Origin: Streptomyces sp. BK340
GTDB taxonomy: Bacteria; Actinomycetota; Actinomycetes; Streptomycetales; Streptomycetaceae
Reading direction: 5' to 3'
Assembly (NCBI RefSeq): GCF_007827595.1
Contig: NZ_VISR01000030.1
Span: 62,001 to 126,000, forward strand
Length of the DNA stretch: 64,000 nucleotides
Positions 52,836-62,057 of the stretch are shown piece after piece. Under the pieces are notes generated by a model. It made no database searches. It had not been told where the DNA came from and was given only the letters and a program-made list of their open reading frames with translations. Every line of letters starts with the position of its first letter. Position 1 is the stretch's first letter. The position numbers and the translations under genes were made by a program.

Positions 52836-53387
52836 TCAGTCCGCAGAGAGCCGGAAGGCTATCCGCCCGAAGCCGACCTGGTCGCCCTCGCGGACCACGA
52901 CGGCGCCCACCACGCGGCGGCCGTTGACCGTGGTGCCGTTGGTGGAGCCGAGGTCCCTGAGGACCCACATGTCGCCCTGGCGGCGGAGTTCGGCGTGCAC
53001 GCGGGAGACGGTCTCGTGGTTCAGGCGCAGCCCGTTCGCGGGGTCGCGGCCGATGCGCAGCGGATGGCCGTTCGCCGGGTTCGGCAGCCGCAGCTTGGGC
53101 AGCCGCTCGGCCTGCCAGGCCCGGCGCAGTCGTACGGTGAAGCCGGAGACGGCCTCGACGGTGCCGAAGACCGCGCGGGAGAGGCGCTTCTCGCGGGGCA
53201 GGTCCGCGGTGAGGGCTTCGAGTTCGTCGGCGCGGCGCGCGGCGAGCGCGAGTTCCATGCGGCGTACGAACGTGTCGTGCGACAGACGGCCCATGGCGAC
53301 GCCGTCTCGCAGCACCTGCAGCGCCTTGTCGCGCTCCGCGTCGGACAGCCGCGCGGGGTACATGGGGATCTCGAAAGACGACGTCAC
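52836..53387 (-). CDS. DUF1707 and FHA domain protein
   Basis: 183 residues from the GTG at 53387; an ATG at 53363 is the alternative, since neither has a clear ribosome-binding site. DUF1707: RLSDAERDKALQVLRDGVAMGRLSHDTFVRRMELAL. FHA: HPLRIGRDPANGLRLNHETVSRVHAEL ... LRDLGSTNGTTVNGRRV, with the Arg, Ser and Asn used to bind phosphothreonine. No membrane segment is seen. It should be an adaptor for a Ser/Thr kinase; the TerY-P kinase in this window is one candidate, but others exist in any Streptomyces. Confidence 0.88.
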   Translation of the reverse strand: MTSSFEIPMYPARLSDAERDKALQVLRDGVAMGRLSHDTFVRRMELALAARRADELEALTADLPREKRLSRAVFGTVEAVSGFTVRLRRAWQAERLPKLRLPNPANGHPLRIGRDPANGLRLNHETVSRVHAELRRQGDMWVLRDLGSTNGTTVNGRRVVGAVVVREGDQVGFGRIAFRLSAD

Positions 53388-53561
53388 GCTGGTGATTGTC
53401 GGGCAGTGAACCCCCGGTGTCCAGAAACGCGGAGAACGGTTACCGCACACGCATAGTTCCACGACACCTGCCGGTAAAGGGCGGATTCGAAAGCGGATTG
53501 ATCGCTTTCGCGGCACGATGGACGGACTACATCACGGTGAGCAGACGAAGGGGAACCGTCC

Positions 53562-55307
53562 GTGCAGTTCGAGGTGTGGGCACCGCAGGCAGACAGTGTG
53601 ACGCTCCATTGCGACAGCGCCACGCACACGTTGGAGCGCGACTCCGGGCGCGCCGGCTGGTGGACGGGGGAGGCATCGGCGCAGGACGGCTCGCGGTACG
53701 GGTTCGCACTGGACGACGGTGCGGTGCTGCCGGACCCGCGTTCGCGCCGTCAGCCGGACGGCCCGGACGGCCTGAGCGCGGTCGTCGACCACGGGAGGTA
53801 CGCGTGGCGTTCCGCGTGGGCGGGGCGCGAGCTGCCCGGTGCGGTGCTCTACGAGCTGCACGTGGGCACGTACACCCGCGAGGGGACCCTGGACGCGGCC
53901 GCCGGGCGCCTCGGGCACCTGGTGGAACTGGGCGTCACCCACGTGGAGTTGATGCCGCTGTGCCCGTTCCCGGGACGGCACGGCTGGGGGTACGAGGGGG
54001 TGTCGCCGTGGGCGGTGCACGAGCCGTACGGCGGCCCCGAGGCGCTGAAGCGGTTCGTGGACCGGGCCCACGAACTGGGCCTGGGTGTCGTGCTGGACGT
54101 CGTGCACAACCACTTGGGTCCGTCCGGCAACCATCTGCCCCGGTTCGGGCCGTACTTCACGGACACCCACCACACGCCGTGGGGCGCCGCCGTGAACCTG
54201 GACGCGCCCGGCTCGGACGAGGTGCGCGCGTACTTCGCGGGCAGCGCGCTGGCCTGGCTGCGGGACTACCGGATCGACGGGCTGCGCCTGGACGCGGTGC
54301 ACGCGCTGCGCGACACGCGCGCGTGCCACTTCCTGGAGGAGCTGTCGGCGGCCGTCGACACCCTCGCCGGCGAGCTGGGCCGCCCGCTGTTCCTGATCGC
54401 CGAGTCCGACCTGAACGACCCGCGGATCATCACCCCGCGCGCGGAGCACGGCATCGGGCTGCAGGCCCAGTGGAACGACGACTTCCATCACACCCTGCAC
54501 TGCGCGCTGACCGGCGAGTCCCAGGGCTACTACGCGGACTTCGCGCGCGCTCCCCTCGCCGGGCTCGCCAAGACGCTCACCGGCGGCTACTTCCACGACG
54601 GCACCTACTCGAGCTTCCGGGGCCGCGGCCACGGCCGGCCGCTGGACCGGGCGCGGGTGGCGGGGCACCGGCTGCTGGGCTACAGCCAGACCCACGACCA
54701 GGTCGGCAACCGCGCGCAGGGGGACCGCCTTTCGTCCCTGCTCTCCCCCGGTCTGCTGGCCTGCGCGGCCACGCTCACGCTGACCGCGCCGTTCACGCCG
54801 ATGCTGTTCATGGGCGAGGAGTGGGCGGCCGGCACGCCCTGGCAGTTCTTCACCGACCACACGGACCCGGAGCTGGCGGACGCGGTACGGCGGGGCAGGC
54901 GGCGGGAGTTCGCTCAGCACGGCTGGGCCGAGGAGGACGTACCGGACCCGCAGGACCCGGCGACCCGGGAGCGTTCCTGCCTCGACTGGTCGGAGCCGGA
55001 ACGCGAGCCCCACGCGCGCGTGCTGGCCTGGTACCGGCGGCTGATCGAGCTGCGCCGGGAGCAGCCGGACCTCACCGATCCCGACCTGGCCGACACGAAG
55101 GTGGCCTACGACGAGGAGGCCCGTTGGCTGGCGTTCCGGCGCGGGGACGTCCGGGTGGCGGTGAACCTGGGCAAGGAGCAGGCGGCGATCCCGCTGGGCA
55201 CCGGACGGGTGCAGGTCCTGGCCGCCTGGGAACCGGTGGCGGCGCCGGGCCGGGACGGGCTGCTGCAGGTGCCCGGGGAGTCGTGCGTGGTGCTGATCCA
55301 GCCCTGA
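53562..55307 (+). CDS. treZ: malto-oligosyltrehalose trehalohydrolase
   Basis: 581 residues from the GTG at 53562, with GAAGGGGAA upstream. An N-terminal beta domain (FEVWAPQADSVTLHCD) precedes a GH13 barrel: DVVHNHLGPSGN, DGLRLDAVHALRD (nucleophile), IAESDLNDPR (acid) and SQTHDQVGNRAQGDR. It cuts the glucan from the trehalosyl end made by TreY, releasing trehalose. Several unrelated genes separate it from treY, so it is probably transcribed alone. Confidence 0.95.
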   Translation: MQFEVWAPQADSVTLHCDSATHTLERDSGRAGWWTGEASAQDGSRYGFALDDGAVLPDPRSRRQPDGPDGLSAVVDHGRYAWRSAWAGRELPGAVLYELHVGTYTREGTLDAAAGRLGHLVELGVTHVELMPLCPFPGRHGWGYEGVSPWAVHEPYGGPEALKRFVDRAHELGLGVVLDVVHNHLGPSGNHLPRFGPYFTDTHHTPWGAAVNLDAPGSDEVRAYFAGSALAWLRDYRIDGLRLDAVHALRDTRACHFLEELSAAVDTLAGELGRPLFLIAESDLNDPRIITPRAEHGIGLQAQWNDDFHHTLHCALTGESQGYYADFARAPLAGLAKTLTGGYFHDGTYSSFRGRGHGRPLDRARVAGHRLLGYSQTHDQVGNRAQGDRLSSLLSPGLLACAATLTLTAPFTPMLFMGEEWAAGTPWQFFTDHTDPELADAVRRGRRREFAQHGWAEEDVPDPQDPATRERSCLDWSEPEREPHARVLAWYRRLIELRREQPDLTDPDLADTKVAYDEEARWLAFRRGDVRVAVNLGKEQAAIPLGTGRVQVLAAWEPVAAPGRDGLLQVPGESCVVLIQP

Positions 55308-55325
55308 GCCAGGGCCGGACAGGCC

Positions 55326-56270
55326 CTACGGCTCCGCCCCGTCGTCCTTGAACTCGGTCACCCGCTCCAGCAGGATCGGCTCCCAGACGCGCCGCAGCTG
55401 GATCCGGAGCAGCGTCAGGGAGCCGGGGACGCGGCCTTCGAGGTGGTCGGTGAGGCGGATCACGGTGTCGCAGCGGGCGAGCCACAGACCGCGCAGGCAG
55501 GGGCGGGCGCCGTAACCGGCGAGGGTGGCGGCGCGGACGGCGGCCGGGGAGCCCACGGCCAGGGCGAGCCCGGCGATGTCCTCGGCGGGGTCGCCGAAGG
55601 CTGCCTCGGTCCAGTCCAGGATGCCGCGGACCCGTCCGTCGGCGCTGACCACCACGTGCTCGCCGGTGAGGCCGTGGTGGGTGAGGACGGCGGTACCCGT
55701 CTGTGCGGCGAGCTGGGCGGCACCGGGCGGGGTGAGCTGGAGCAGCCGGGCGGCGTCGAACTCGTCGGCTGCGGCGAGCCGTTCGGCCGCGTGCACGGCC
55801 ATGCGGCGCAGCGCCTCCAGGGAGCGCGCCGCGGTCCGCGGCACACCGAGCGCCTCCGCCTGGCGTACCGGCACGGCGCGCAGTCCGCTGAGCAGCCCGG
55901 CCAGGTCGGCCTCGCCGACGGCGGAGACGTCGTACTCGTCGGCGGTGCCGCCGGGCAGTTTGGTGTCGAGCGTGTAGGCGAGGCCGGGCGCCCAGTCACC
56001 GTGGGCGACGCTGGTCGGGACGGCGACGGGCACGTGCGGGCGGACCACGTCGCGCACACGCAGTTCGCGGCGGCGGCGGGCGGAGGCCTCCCGGTCGGGA
56101 GCGAGTCGCAGCACATGGCGGGTACCGACCCACCAGGTGTGCTCGCGGCCCTCCGCGACGGGCCGGACGTCGGGCCCCTCGGTTCCGCTCGCGGTCTCCT
56201 TGCTCTCCTTGAGCAGGGAACGGACCAGTCTGCGGACGGAGTCCGCGGTGGGTGTCGGTGCCTGGGTCAT
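55326..56270 (-). CDS. aminoglycoside phosphotransferase-like protein, catalytic Asp missing
   Basis: 314 residues from an ATG at 56270. It has the APH fold, with HVLRLAPDREASARRRREL near the ATP site and ILDWTEAAFGDPAEDIAGLAL holding the metal-binding DW motif. The catalytic loop, normally HGDxxxxN, reads HHGLTGEHVVV: the Asp is lacking and the Asn is His. It may bind but not phosphorylate its ligand. Many Streptomyces have such proteins of unknown role. Convergent with treZ. Confidence 0.8.
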   Translation of the reverse strand: MTQAPTPTADSVRRLVRSLLKESKETASGTEGPDVRPVAEGREHTWWVGTRHVLRLAPDREASARRRRELRVRDVVRPHVPVAVPTSVAHGDWAPGLAYTLDTKLPGGTADEYDVSAVGEADLAGLLSGLRAVPVRQAEALGVPRTAARSLEALRRMAVHAAERLAAADEFDAARLLQLTPPGAAQLAAQTGTAVLTHHGLTGEHVVVSADGRVRGILDWTEAAFGDPAEDIAGLALAVGSPAAVRAATLAGYGARPCLRGLWLARCDTVIRLTDHLEGRVPGSLTLLRIQLRRVWEPILLERVTEFKDDGAEP

Positions 56271-56324
56271 GGGTCGCGCCGTAGCCGTTCCGGGGTGTCG
56301 TCGAGGGTGTGTCTCCTGGGCCTC

Positions 56325-57452
56325 TCAGTCCACTATGACCATCTCACGGGTGGTGTTGTTGAGGCGGCGACCGCCGTCCTCCGTCACCGTGACGATGTCC
56401 TCGATGCGTACTCCGAAGCGGCCGGGGAGGTAGATGCCGGGCTCCACGGAGAAGCACATGCCGGGTACCAGGGGCTGTTCCTCGCCCTCGATCATGTACG
56501 GCGGCTCGTGCGTGGTGACGCCGATGCCGTGGCCGGTGCGGTGGATGAAGTACTGGCCGTATCCGGCGTCGGTGATCACCGCGCGGGCGGCCCGGTCGAC
56601 CTCCTGACAGGCGACGCCCGGCCGTACGGCCCGGAAGCCGGCCTCCTGGGCCGCGCGCACGATGTCGTGGACCGTGCGTTCCTCGTCGGTCGGCTCGCCG
56701 ACGTGGACGGTGCGGGTGGTGTCGGAGCCGTAGCCGTCCTTGAGACCGCCGAAGTCGAGGACGACCATGTCGCCGTGCCGGATGACGCGGTCGCCGACCT
56801 CGTGGTGCGGGTTGGCGCCGTTGGGGCCCGAGCCGACGATGGTGAAGTCGACCTGGGAATGCCCGAAGCGGCGCAGCAGGTCGGCGAGGTCGTGGCCGAC
56901 GTCGGACTCGCGGCGCCCGGCGAAGGGAACCTTCCGGATCTCCTCGAACGCTGCGTCGGCGGCGGCTCCCGCGGCTGCCAGGAGTTCCAGTTCGGCCGCG
57001 TCCTTGACGGCGCGCAGCATGGGCAGGGCGTCGGTCAGGGCGGCGTAGGAGGTGCCGGGCAGGGTGCGCTGGAGGCCCAGCAGGTGCATCGCCCAGGTGT
57101 TGTCGCTGATGCCGAAGCGGCCGCTGTGGTCGAGGAGGGCGGCGGTGACGGCGTAGGGGTCCTTGCCGTCGGTCCAGTCACGCACGGTGAAAGCGGAGGC
57201 GCCGGCCGCGTGCCCGGCGTCCGGGGCCTCCAGGGTGGGCACGACGAGCACGGGCTCGTGCCCCGGGGCGAGGACCAGCACGGTGAGCCGTTCGGTGACC
57301 GCGGTGGGCGTGTAGCCGATGAGCCACACCATGTCCGGTCCCGGCGCCACGAGCAGTCCCGCGAGGCCGGCGTCGGCGGCGGCCTGCACGGCGCGCTCCA
57401 TACGGGCCCGGTAGTCGTCGGCGGTGAAGGGCGCGGGCGTGCTACCGGTCAT
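56325..57452 (-). CDS. M24-family Xaa-Pro aminopeptidase
   Basis: 375 residues from an ATG at 57452. An N-terminal creatinase-like domain precedes the pita-bread catalytic domain. Metal ligands: DFGG (Asp), YGSDTTRT (Asp), RTGHGIGV (His), SVEPGIYL (Glu) and VRIEDIVTV (Glu). It should remove N-terminal residues before proline, with two Mn or Co ions, in the cytoplasm. No signal peptide is seen. It lies 54 bp upstream of the phosphotransferase-like gene on the same strand. Confidence 0.9.
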   Translation of the reverse strand: MTGSTPAPFTADDYRARMERAVQAAADAGLAGLLVAPGPDMVWLIGYTPTAVTERLTVLVLAPGHEPVLVVPTLEAPDAGHAAGASAFTVRDWTDGKDPYAVTAALLDHSGRFGISDNTWAMHLLGLQRTLPGTSYAALTDALPMLRAVKDAAELELLAAAGAAADAAFEEIRKVPFAGRRESDVGHDLADLLRRFGHSQVDFTIVGSGPNGANPHHEVGDRVIRHGDMVVLDFGGLKDGYGSDTTRTVHVGEPTDEERTVHDIVRAAQEAGFRAVRPGVACQEVDRAARAVITDAGYGQYFIHRTGHGIGVTTHEPPYMIEGEEQPLVPGMCFSVEPGIYLPGRFGVRIEDIVTVTEDGGRRLNNTTREMVIVD

Positions 57453-57666
57453 CCGGGCCTCCGAGCGCGGTCGTGGTGACGGGGCGAATCGGTCTCGGGG
57501 AGCATCCTGCCCGGCCGGACAGGGCGGCGCGAGCCGATCGCGAAGTCCTGTGGTGGCGGTCCGCGGGGACGGGGCTCGGCATGGGGCCGTCATGGCGGGT
57601 GGGGCAGGGTGCGACCAGCGGGTTTCCCGACGTGCCCGGACACGCGGGAGCGCACGTCGGCCGCGG

Positions 57667-58218
57667 TCAGGTCACCACGCCCGGAACGACGGTCAGCTGC
57701 TGGTAGCCGCCGCTGGGGTGGCGCACGGTCAGGGTCACCTCCGTGCCGGGGCGGACGTGGGCGACGACCCGGGCGAGGTCGGCGGCCGTGTCGACGCGGG
57801 CCCTGCCGAACTGCAGCAGGACGTCGCCGCGGACGAGGCCCGCCGTGTAACCGGGGCCGGGTACGTGGACGCCCACCACCAGGGCGCCGGCCTTGTCGGC
57901 GTCCACGGCCTCCACGCCCAGGGTCGCGCCGGTCCGGGCCTCCGAGGGGCTCGGCGAAGGGGCGGCCGACGGGTGGTGCGGCGGGGCCTGGCCTTGCAGC
58001 TCGGCCAGCCTGCTCATGCCGATGACCGTGGCGCCGACCGTACCGATGCCGACCCCGCAGAGCACCAGGACGGTGCCGGTGCACAGTCCGAACAGCAGGG
58101 TCCTGAGCCGCCGGCCGCGGCGGCGCGCGGCGTGCGGGTGCCGGACGGGGCCGGGGGTGCCGGTCCCCCGCCGCTCCTGGCCGGGCATCGGCTTGGGACG
58201 CAACGCAGTCTGATCCAT
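57667..58218 (-). CDS. membrane-anchored PDZ domain protein
   Basis: 183 residues. A basic N-terminus (residues 1-38) precedes one membrane helix (LLFGLCTGTVLVLCGVGIGTVGATVIG). A Pro/Ser linker (SAAPSPSPSE) leads to a PDZ domain outside the membrane: AGALVVGVHVPGPGYTAGLVRGDVLLQFGRARVDTAADLARVV. It has no protease domain, unlike HtrA-type proteins. It may recruit a substrate or a protease. It lies upstream of the M24 gene on the same strand. Confidence 0.85.
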   Translation of the reverse strand: MDQTALRPKPMPGQERRGTGTPGPVRHPHAARRRGRRLRTLLFGLCTGTVLVLCGVGIGTVGATVIGMSRLAELQGQAPPHHPSAAPSPSPSEARTGATLGVEAVDADKAGALVVGVHVPGPGYTAGLVRGDVLLQFGRARVDTAADLARVVAHVRPGTEVTLTVRHPSGGYQQLTVVPGVVT

Positions 58219-58345
58219 GGTTCGCTCGCCTCCGGCTGGTGCTCTACCCGGGGCTCCGCTCCACGACGAGACACGAACGAGTGAGACTGGCCGGAGCGTG
58301 GCGGAGGGTAGTCATAGCCGACGAGGCGATGCACCGGACCCACGC

Positions 58346-59209
58346 TCAGGCACGGTCCACCAGCTGCCGGACCACCTCCGCCGCCGTTCCCGTCAGGGCA
58401 CCGCCGTGCACGAGTTCGGTGCGGTGGACGACCCGCGGCGCGGTGAGCGGGACGGCGACGGTACCCGGGACGCCGGCCGCCGTCGAGCGGGGCAGCAGGG
58501 TGAGACCGTGTCCGGCGGCGGCGAGCGCGGTGAGGGTGCGCAGGTCGGTGCCCTCGTAGCGGAGGGCGGGCCGGAAGGCGCCGCCGCCGACGGCACGCAG
58601 CTGGGCGAGGGGGAGGGCCGCGTCGGGTGCGTCCAGCCAGCGGGCGTCGGCGAGGTCGCCGAGGCGCAGGCCGGTTCGGCCGGCGAGGGGGTGGCCGGTG
58701 GGCAGCAGGACGCTGACGGGTTCCTCGGCGACGCCGTGCGTGGTCAGCGGTGCCACGTCGGGCAGCCGCAGCGGATCGCTGGGGGCGGCGACGCCGTCGA
58801 CCAGGCCGAGGTCGGCGGTGCCGGTGGCGACGGCGGCCGGGATCTCGTCGCGGGTGAGGACACGCAGGGTCACGCCCGCGGCCGGGAGCGCGCCCAGGAC
58901 GCCGGGTCCGAGAGCGGTCGGTGTGGTGGCGAGGGTCAGGCCTGGCGCGGGCGCGGCGGCCATGCGGGTCACGTCGGCGCGGGCCGCGTCCAGGCGCAGC
59001 AGCAACGGGCCCGCATGCTCCAGCAGACGTTCGCCTGCCGCGGTGGGTGCGACGGGCCGCCGGGTGAGCAGGGGCGCGCCGAGGTCCTGTTCGAGGGCGG
59101 CGATGTGCTGGGACACCGCGGACTGGGTGTAGCCCAGCTCGCGGGCGGCCTCGGAGAAGGAGGCGAGGCGCGCCACGGTGACGTACGTGCGCAGCAGGTG
59201 CGGGTCCAT
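58346..59209 (-). CDS. LysR-family regulator
   Basis: 287 residues from an ATG at 59209. Winged helix: PHLLRTYVTVARLASFSEAARELGYTQSAVSQHIAALEQDLG; effector domain follows (GLTLATTPTALGPGVLGALPAAG). It is divergent from the CTP-synthase-like gene, 93 bp away, and probably controls it. The effector is unknown. Confidence 0.9.
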   Translation of the reverse strand: MDPHLLRTYVTVARLASFSEAARELGYTQSAVSQHIAALEQDLGAPLLTRRPVAPTAAGERLLEHAGPLLLRLDAARADVTRMAAAPAPGLTLATTPTALGPGVLGALPAAGVTLRVLTRDEIPAAVATGTADLGLVDGVAAPSDPLRLPDVAPLTTHGVAEEPVSVLLPTGHPLAGRTGLRLGDLADARWLDAPDAALPLAQLRAVGGGAFRPALRYEGTDLRTLTALAAAGHGLTLLPRSTAAGVPGTVAVPLTAPRVVHRTELVHGGALTGTAAEVVRQLVDRA

Positions 59210-59302
59210 GCGGACCAGGATCGCACTCCATCAGGAACGCTTATCGACCGTGCAGGAATCATCGTTGGACGTGAACGAAGGGCGCCGCCCAGGATGAACG
59301 GC

Positions 59303-60037
59303 ATGACGAACACCGCGGCTCGTACCGCCACCCTCGCCCTCGTCGGGGACCGCTCCCCCAGCGTCGTCTCGCACACCCGCGTCCCGCTCCTGCTGGACGC
59401 CCTCGCCGGACGCGACCGGCTGGTCCTGGACGCCTACTGGATCCCGTCCGAGGACGCGGCCGCCGAGGGCGCGGTGCGCGGCTTCGACGCCGTCTGGGTG
59501 CTGCCGGGCAGCCCGTACCGCAGCGAGGCGGGCGTCCTCGCGGCCATCCGCACGGCGCGTGAGGAGGGCATCCCGTTCCTGGGCACCTGCGGCGGATTCC
59601 AGCACGCACTGCTGGAGTTCGCCCGGAACGTGTGCGGGCTGACCGGGACCGCGCACGCCGAGAACGACCCCGGCGCCGAGGACCTGCTCATCGAGCCGCT
59701 GGCCTGTTCGCTCGCCGGTCACGAGGCCGCGGTGACCCTGGAGCCGGGCTCGCTCGCCCATGGCGTGATCGGTGCGGAGCGGACGGTCGAGCGGTACCAC
59801 TGCGCCTACGGCCCGTCCCGCCACCTCGACACCCTCCGCGCCCACGGTCTGCGGTTCTCCGGGCACGACGGGGACGGGCAGGTCCGCGTCGCCGAACTGC
59901 CGGGCCACCCCTTCTTCCTGGGCACCCTGTTCCAGCCGGAGCTGTCGGGCGACGGCTCACGCCCGCACCCCGTGGTACGGGCGCTGGCGCGAGCCGCGGT
60001 CGAGCACGCGGGCCGGTCGGCGGGCCTGCCCGCGTGA
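59303..60037 (+). CDS. CTP synthase C-terminal region-related glutaminase-like protein
   Basis: 244 residues from the ATG at 59303, with AGGA eight bases upstream; an ATG at 59294 overlaps that site. It has a class-I glutamine amidotransferase fold like the C-terminus of PyrG: nucleophile-elbow FLGTCGGFQHALLEFARNV holds the Cys. Where PyrG has His-Pro-Glu, this protein has LFQPEL, so the catalytic His is Gln. There is no CTP synthase N-terminal domain. It may therefore not hydrolyse glutamine in the usual way. Its divergence from a LysR gene suggests regulated expression. Confidence 0.82.
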   Translation: MTNTAARTATLALVGDRSPSVVSHTRVPLLLDALAGRDRLVLDAYWIPSEDAAAEGAVRGFDAVWVLPGSPYRSEAGVLAAIRTAREEGIPFLGTCGGFQHALLEFARNVCGLTGTAHAENDPGAEDLLIEPLACSLAGHEAAVTLEPGSLAHGVIGAERTVERYHCAYGPSRHLDTLRAHGLRFSGHDGDGQVRVAELPGHPFFLGTLFQPELSGDGSRPHPVVRALARAAVEHAGRSAGLPA

Positions 60038-60048
60038 CCTGACCGGGA

Positions 60049-61938
60049 TCAGCCGGTGTGACCCCCGCCGTGGCCGCCGTCATGACCGCCGTGCGCCGCG
60101 TGGTCGAACTTCATGGCCTCGGCCGGCACGACGACGAAGGGCCGCATCATGCCCATGTCCTCGTGCTCCAGCAGGTGGCAGTGGTACATGAACCGGCCGT
60201 ACGCCCCGTCGAACTTGCCCATGACGCGCAGGATCTGCCCGCCCGGGACACGGAAGACGTCCTTGTGGCCCAGTTCGTTGGGCGCGAGCGGTATCCGTGT
60301 GCCCGCGTCGTACGCGATGGGGGTCCGGGTGCCGCCCACCGCCGGGTCGAAGCCCGAGACGTCGTACGCGTCCCGGCCCAGCAGCTGGAAGTCGGCCAGG
60401 TGGATGTGCATCGGGTGGACGATCGGCGCGAGGTTGAGGAAGCTCCACTGTTCGTAGCCGCCCTCGGCGATGGTGAAGCCGAGACCGTCGTTGAACGTCC
60501 GTGCCGTGCGCCGGTACGTCTTCGTGGTGCCGTCCGCACCCGTGAGCTGGATGACGCCGTCGGCGGGGAGCTGGAGGCCGCTCGGGTCCGCCACCTCGGT
60601 CATCTCCCAGATCTCCGGGTGGCCGCCGGCTCCCTTGGTGGCGGGCGGCGTGAGCACGATCAGGCGGTGGCCGTGCTCGATGTCGTGCGTGAGGCGGCGG
60701 AAGGACCCGGAGAGCACCGCGGGCAGTTCGAAGGTGTCGCACGTTGCGGTCTCGCGGACGCGGAACTCCAGGACCGCCGGATAGCGCACGTCGCCCGCCG
60801 GATCGGGCACGCCCGCGGGCTGGTTGCGGCCCTTGTTGACCAGCCGGAGCCTCCGGCCCGCCAGGCCCCGGAAGTCGACGAGCAGGTCGAACCGCTCCGC
60901 CGGGGCCGCGGTCAGCGTGGGCAGCGCCTCGTCGAAGTCGACCGGGACGGGCCGGGGCAACAGCCCGCCGTCGCTGCCGATCTGGTGGATGACGCCCGGC
61001 ACCGGGTCGTCGTCCTCGTCCACCAGGACGAGGTTGAAGATGCGCGCGTTGGACGCGTTGACCAGCCGGAAGCGGTACCAGGCGTCGTCGACGTCGGCGT
61101 ACGGCCAGATACGGCCGTTGACCGTGGTGTACGGGCCGCTGAACGGGATCGAGACCGGCTTGCCCGTCTCCGGGTTCTGCTGCTGGACGATCACCGTCTT
61201 GTGCAACAGCCGGCCGTTGAGGCGGCCGTCCTCGTCCGTGTCGAGGTTGCGGTCGGCGAGCAGCAGCGGTATCTCCCGCTCCCCGGAGGGGAGGTGGAGG
61301 GCGTCCTCCTCGTCGTCACGGATGAGGTAGGTGCCGTACAGGCCCGTCATCACGTTCCACCGCGTGATGTTCATCGCGTGGTCGTGGTACCACCACTGCA
61401 CCGCCTGGTGGTCGTTCGGGTACTCGGACAGCTGGGCGTCGCCGTGTCCGACCGCGTTGTCCGCCCAGCCGTCGTTGCCGCCTCCGGTCTGGGCGCCGTG
61501 CAGGTGGGTCACCGTCCAGGCGGGCAGGGCGGCGACGTCCTTGTCCGGTTCGACGCCCTCGCGGCCGGGCTCGGTGGTGGCGGGCGGGCGGCCGTCGGTG
61601 CGCAGCGGCACCTCCACCGAGGTGACCGGGTACTCGCTCTCCTTCGGGATGCGGTTGGTCCAGGCGATGCGGACGCGCTGTCCGCGCCGCACCTCGATGG
61701 TCGGACCGGGCACCTGGCCGTCGTACCCCCACATCAGGGTCGGCGGCAGCTGCGGGTGCAGGCGGACCCAGGTGGGGCGCAGGGCGATCTCCGTCTCCTG
61801 CGTCACGTCGGCGGCCGTGGCCGCCGGGCGCAGGACGGGCGGGACCGGTAACCGGGCTGCGTACGGCGTCAGTTCGCCCGGTTCCGGCGCCTGCTTGCCC
61901 GCCGCGTCCTCGGTGATCCTCTCGATGATGTCGGTCAC
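60049..61938 (-). CDS. multicopper oxidase, phenoxazinone-synthase-like
   Basis: 629 residues from a GTG at 61938. Copper sites: HLH (145-147), WWYHDH (H185, H187), HPMHIHLADF and YHCHLLEHEDMGMM (586-598, type-1 site with Met). No signal peptide is present, and the length and motif spacing resemble phenoxazinone synthase of Streptomyces antibioticus, an intracellular laccase-like enzyme. Substrates would be aminophenols or other phenolics. The C-terminus carries five His in 17 residues (613-629), which may bind copper or be exposed. It ends 11 bp from the convergent CTP-synthase-like gene. Confidence 0.88.
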   Translation of the reverse strand: MTDIIERITEDAAGKQAPEPGELTPYAARLPVPPVLRPAATAADVTQETEIALRPTWVRLHPQLPPTLMWGYDGQVPGPTIEVRRGQRVRIAWTNRIPKESEYPVTSVEVPLRTDGRPPATTEPGREGVEPDKDVAALPAWTVTHLHGAQTGGGNDGWADNAVGHGDAQLSEYPNDHQAVQWWYHDHAMNITRWNVMTGLYGTYLIRDDEEDALHLPSGEREIPLLLADRNLDTDEDGRLNGRLLHKTVIVQQQNPETGKPVSIPFSGPYTTVNGRIWPYADVDDAWYRFRLVNASNARIFNLVLVDEDDDPVPGVIHQIGSDGGLLPRPVPVDFDEALPTLTAAPAERFDLLVDFRGLAGRRLRLVNKGRNQPAGVPDPAGDVRYPAVLEFRVRETATCDTFELPAVLSGSFRRLTHDIEHGHRLIVLTPPATKGAGGHPEIWEMTEVADPSGLQLPADGVIQLTGADGTTKTYRRTARTFNDGLGFTIAEGGYEQWSFLNLAPIVHPMHIHLADFQLLGRDAYDVSGFDPAVGGTRTPIAYDAGTRIPLAPNELGHKDVFRVPGGQILRVMGKFDGAYGRFMYHCHLLEHEDMGMMRPFVVVPAEAMKFDHAAHGGHDGGHGGGHTG

Positions 61939-62057
61939 GGTCGAACACCCCCGTGTTCTGTTGTCTGTTCCCCTTGTCTCAGAAGACTCCCGGCGCCCCT
62001 CCGGAGTTCCCTGAATATCCCGTTCCGTACGAGAAGATTCCGAAACGGCCGGCGATG

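Noticed and set aside
55313..55327. Small AGGGCC/GGCCCT hairpin between treZ and the convergent phosphotransferase-like gene
   Set aside because: The stem is only 6 bp, and such repeats arise often by chance at this GC content. Not listed as a terminator.
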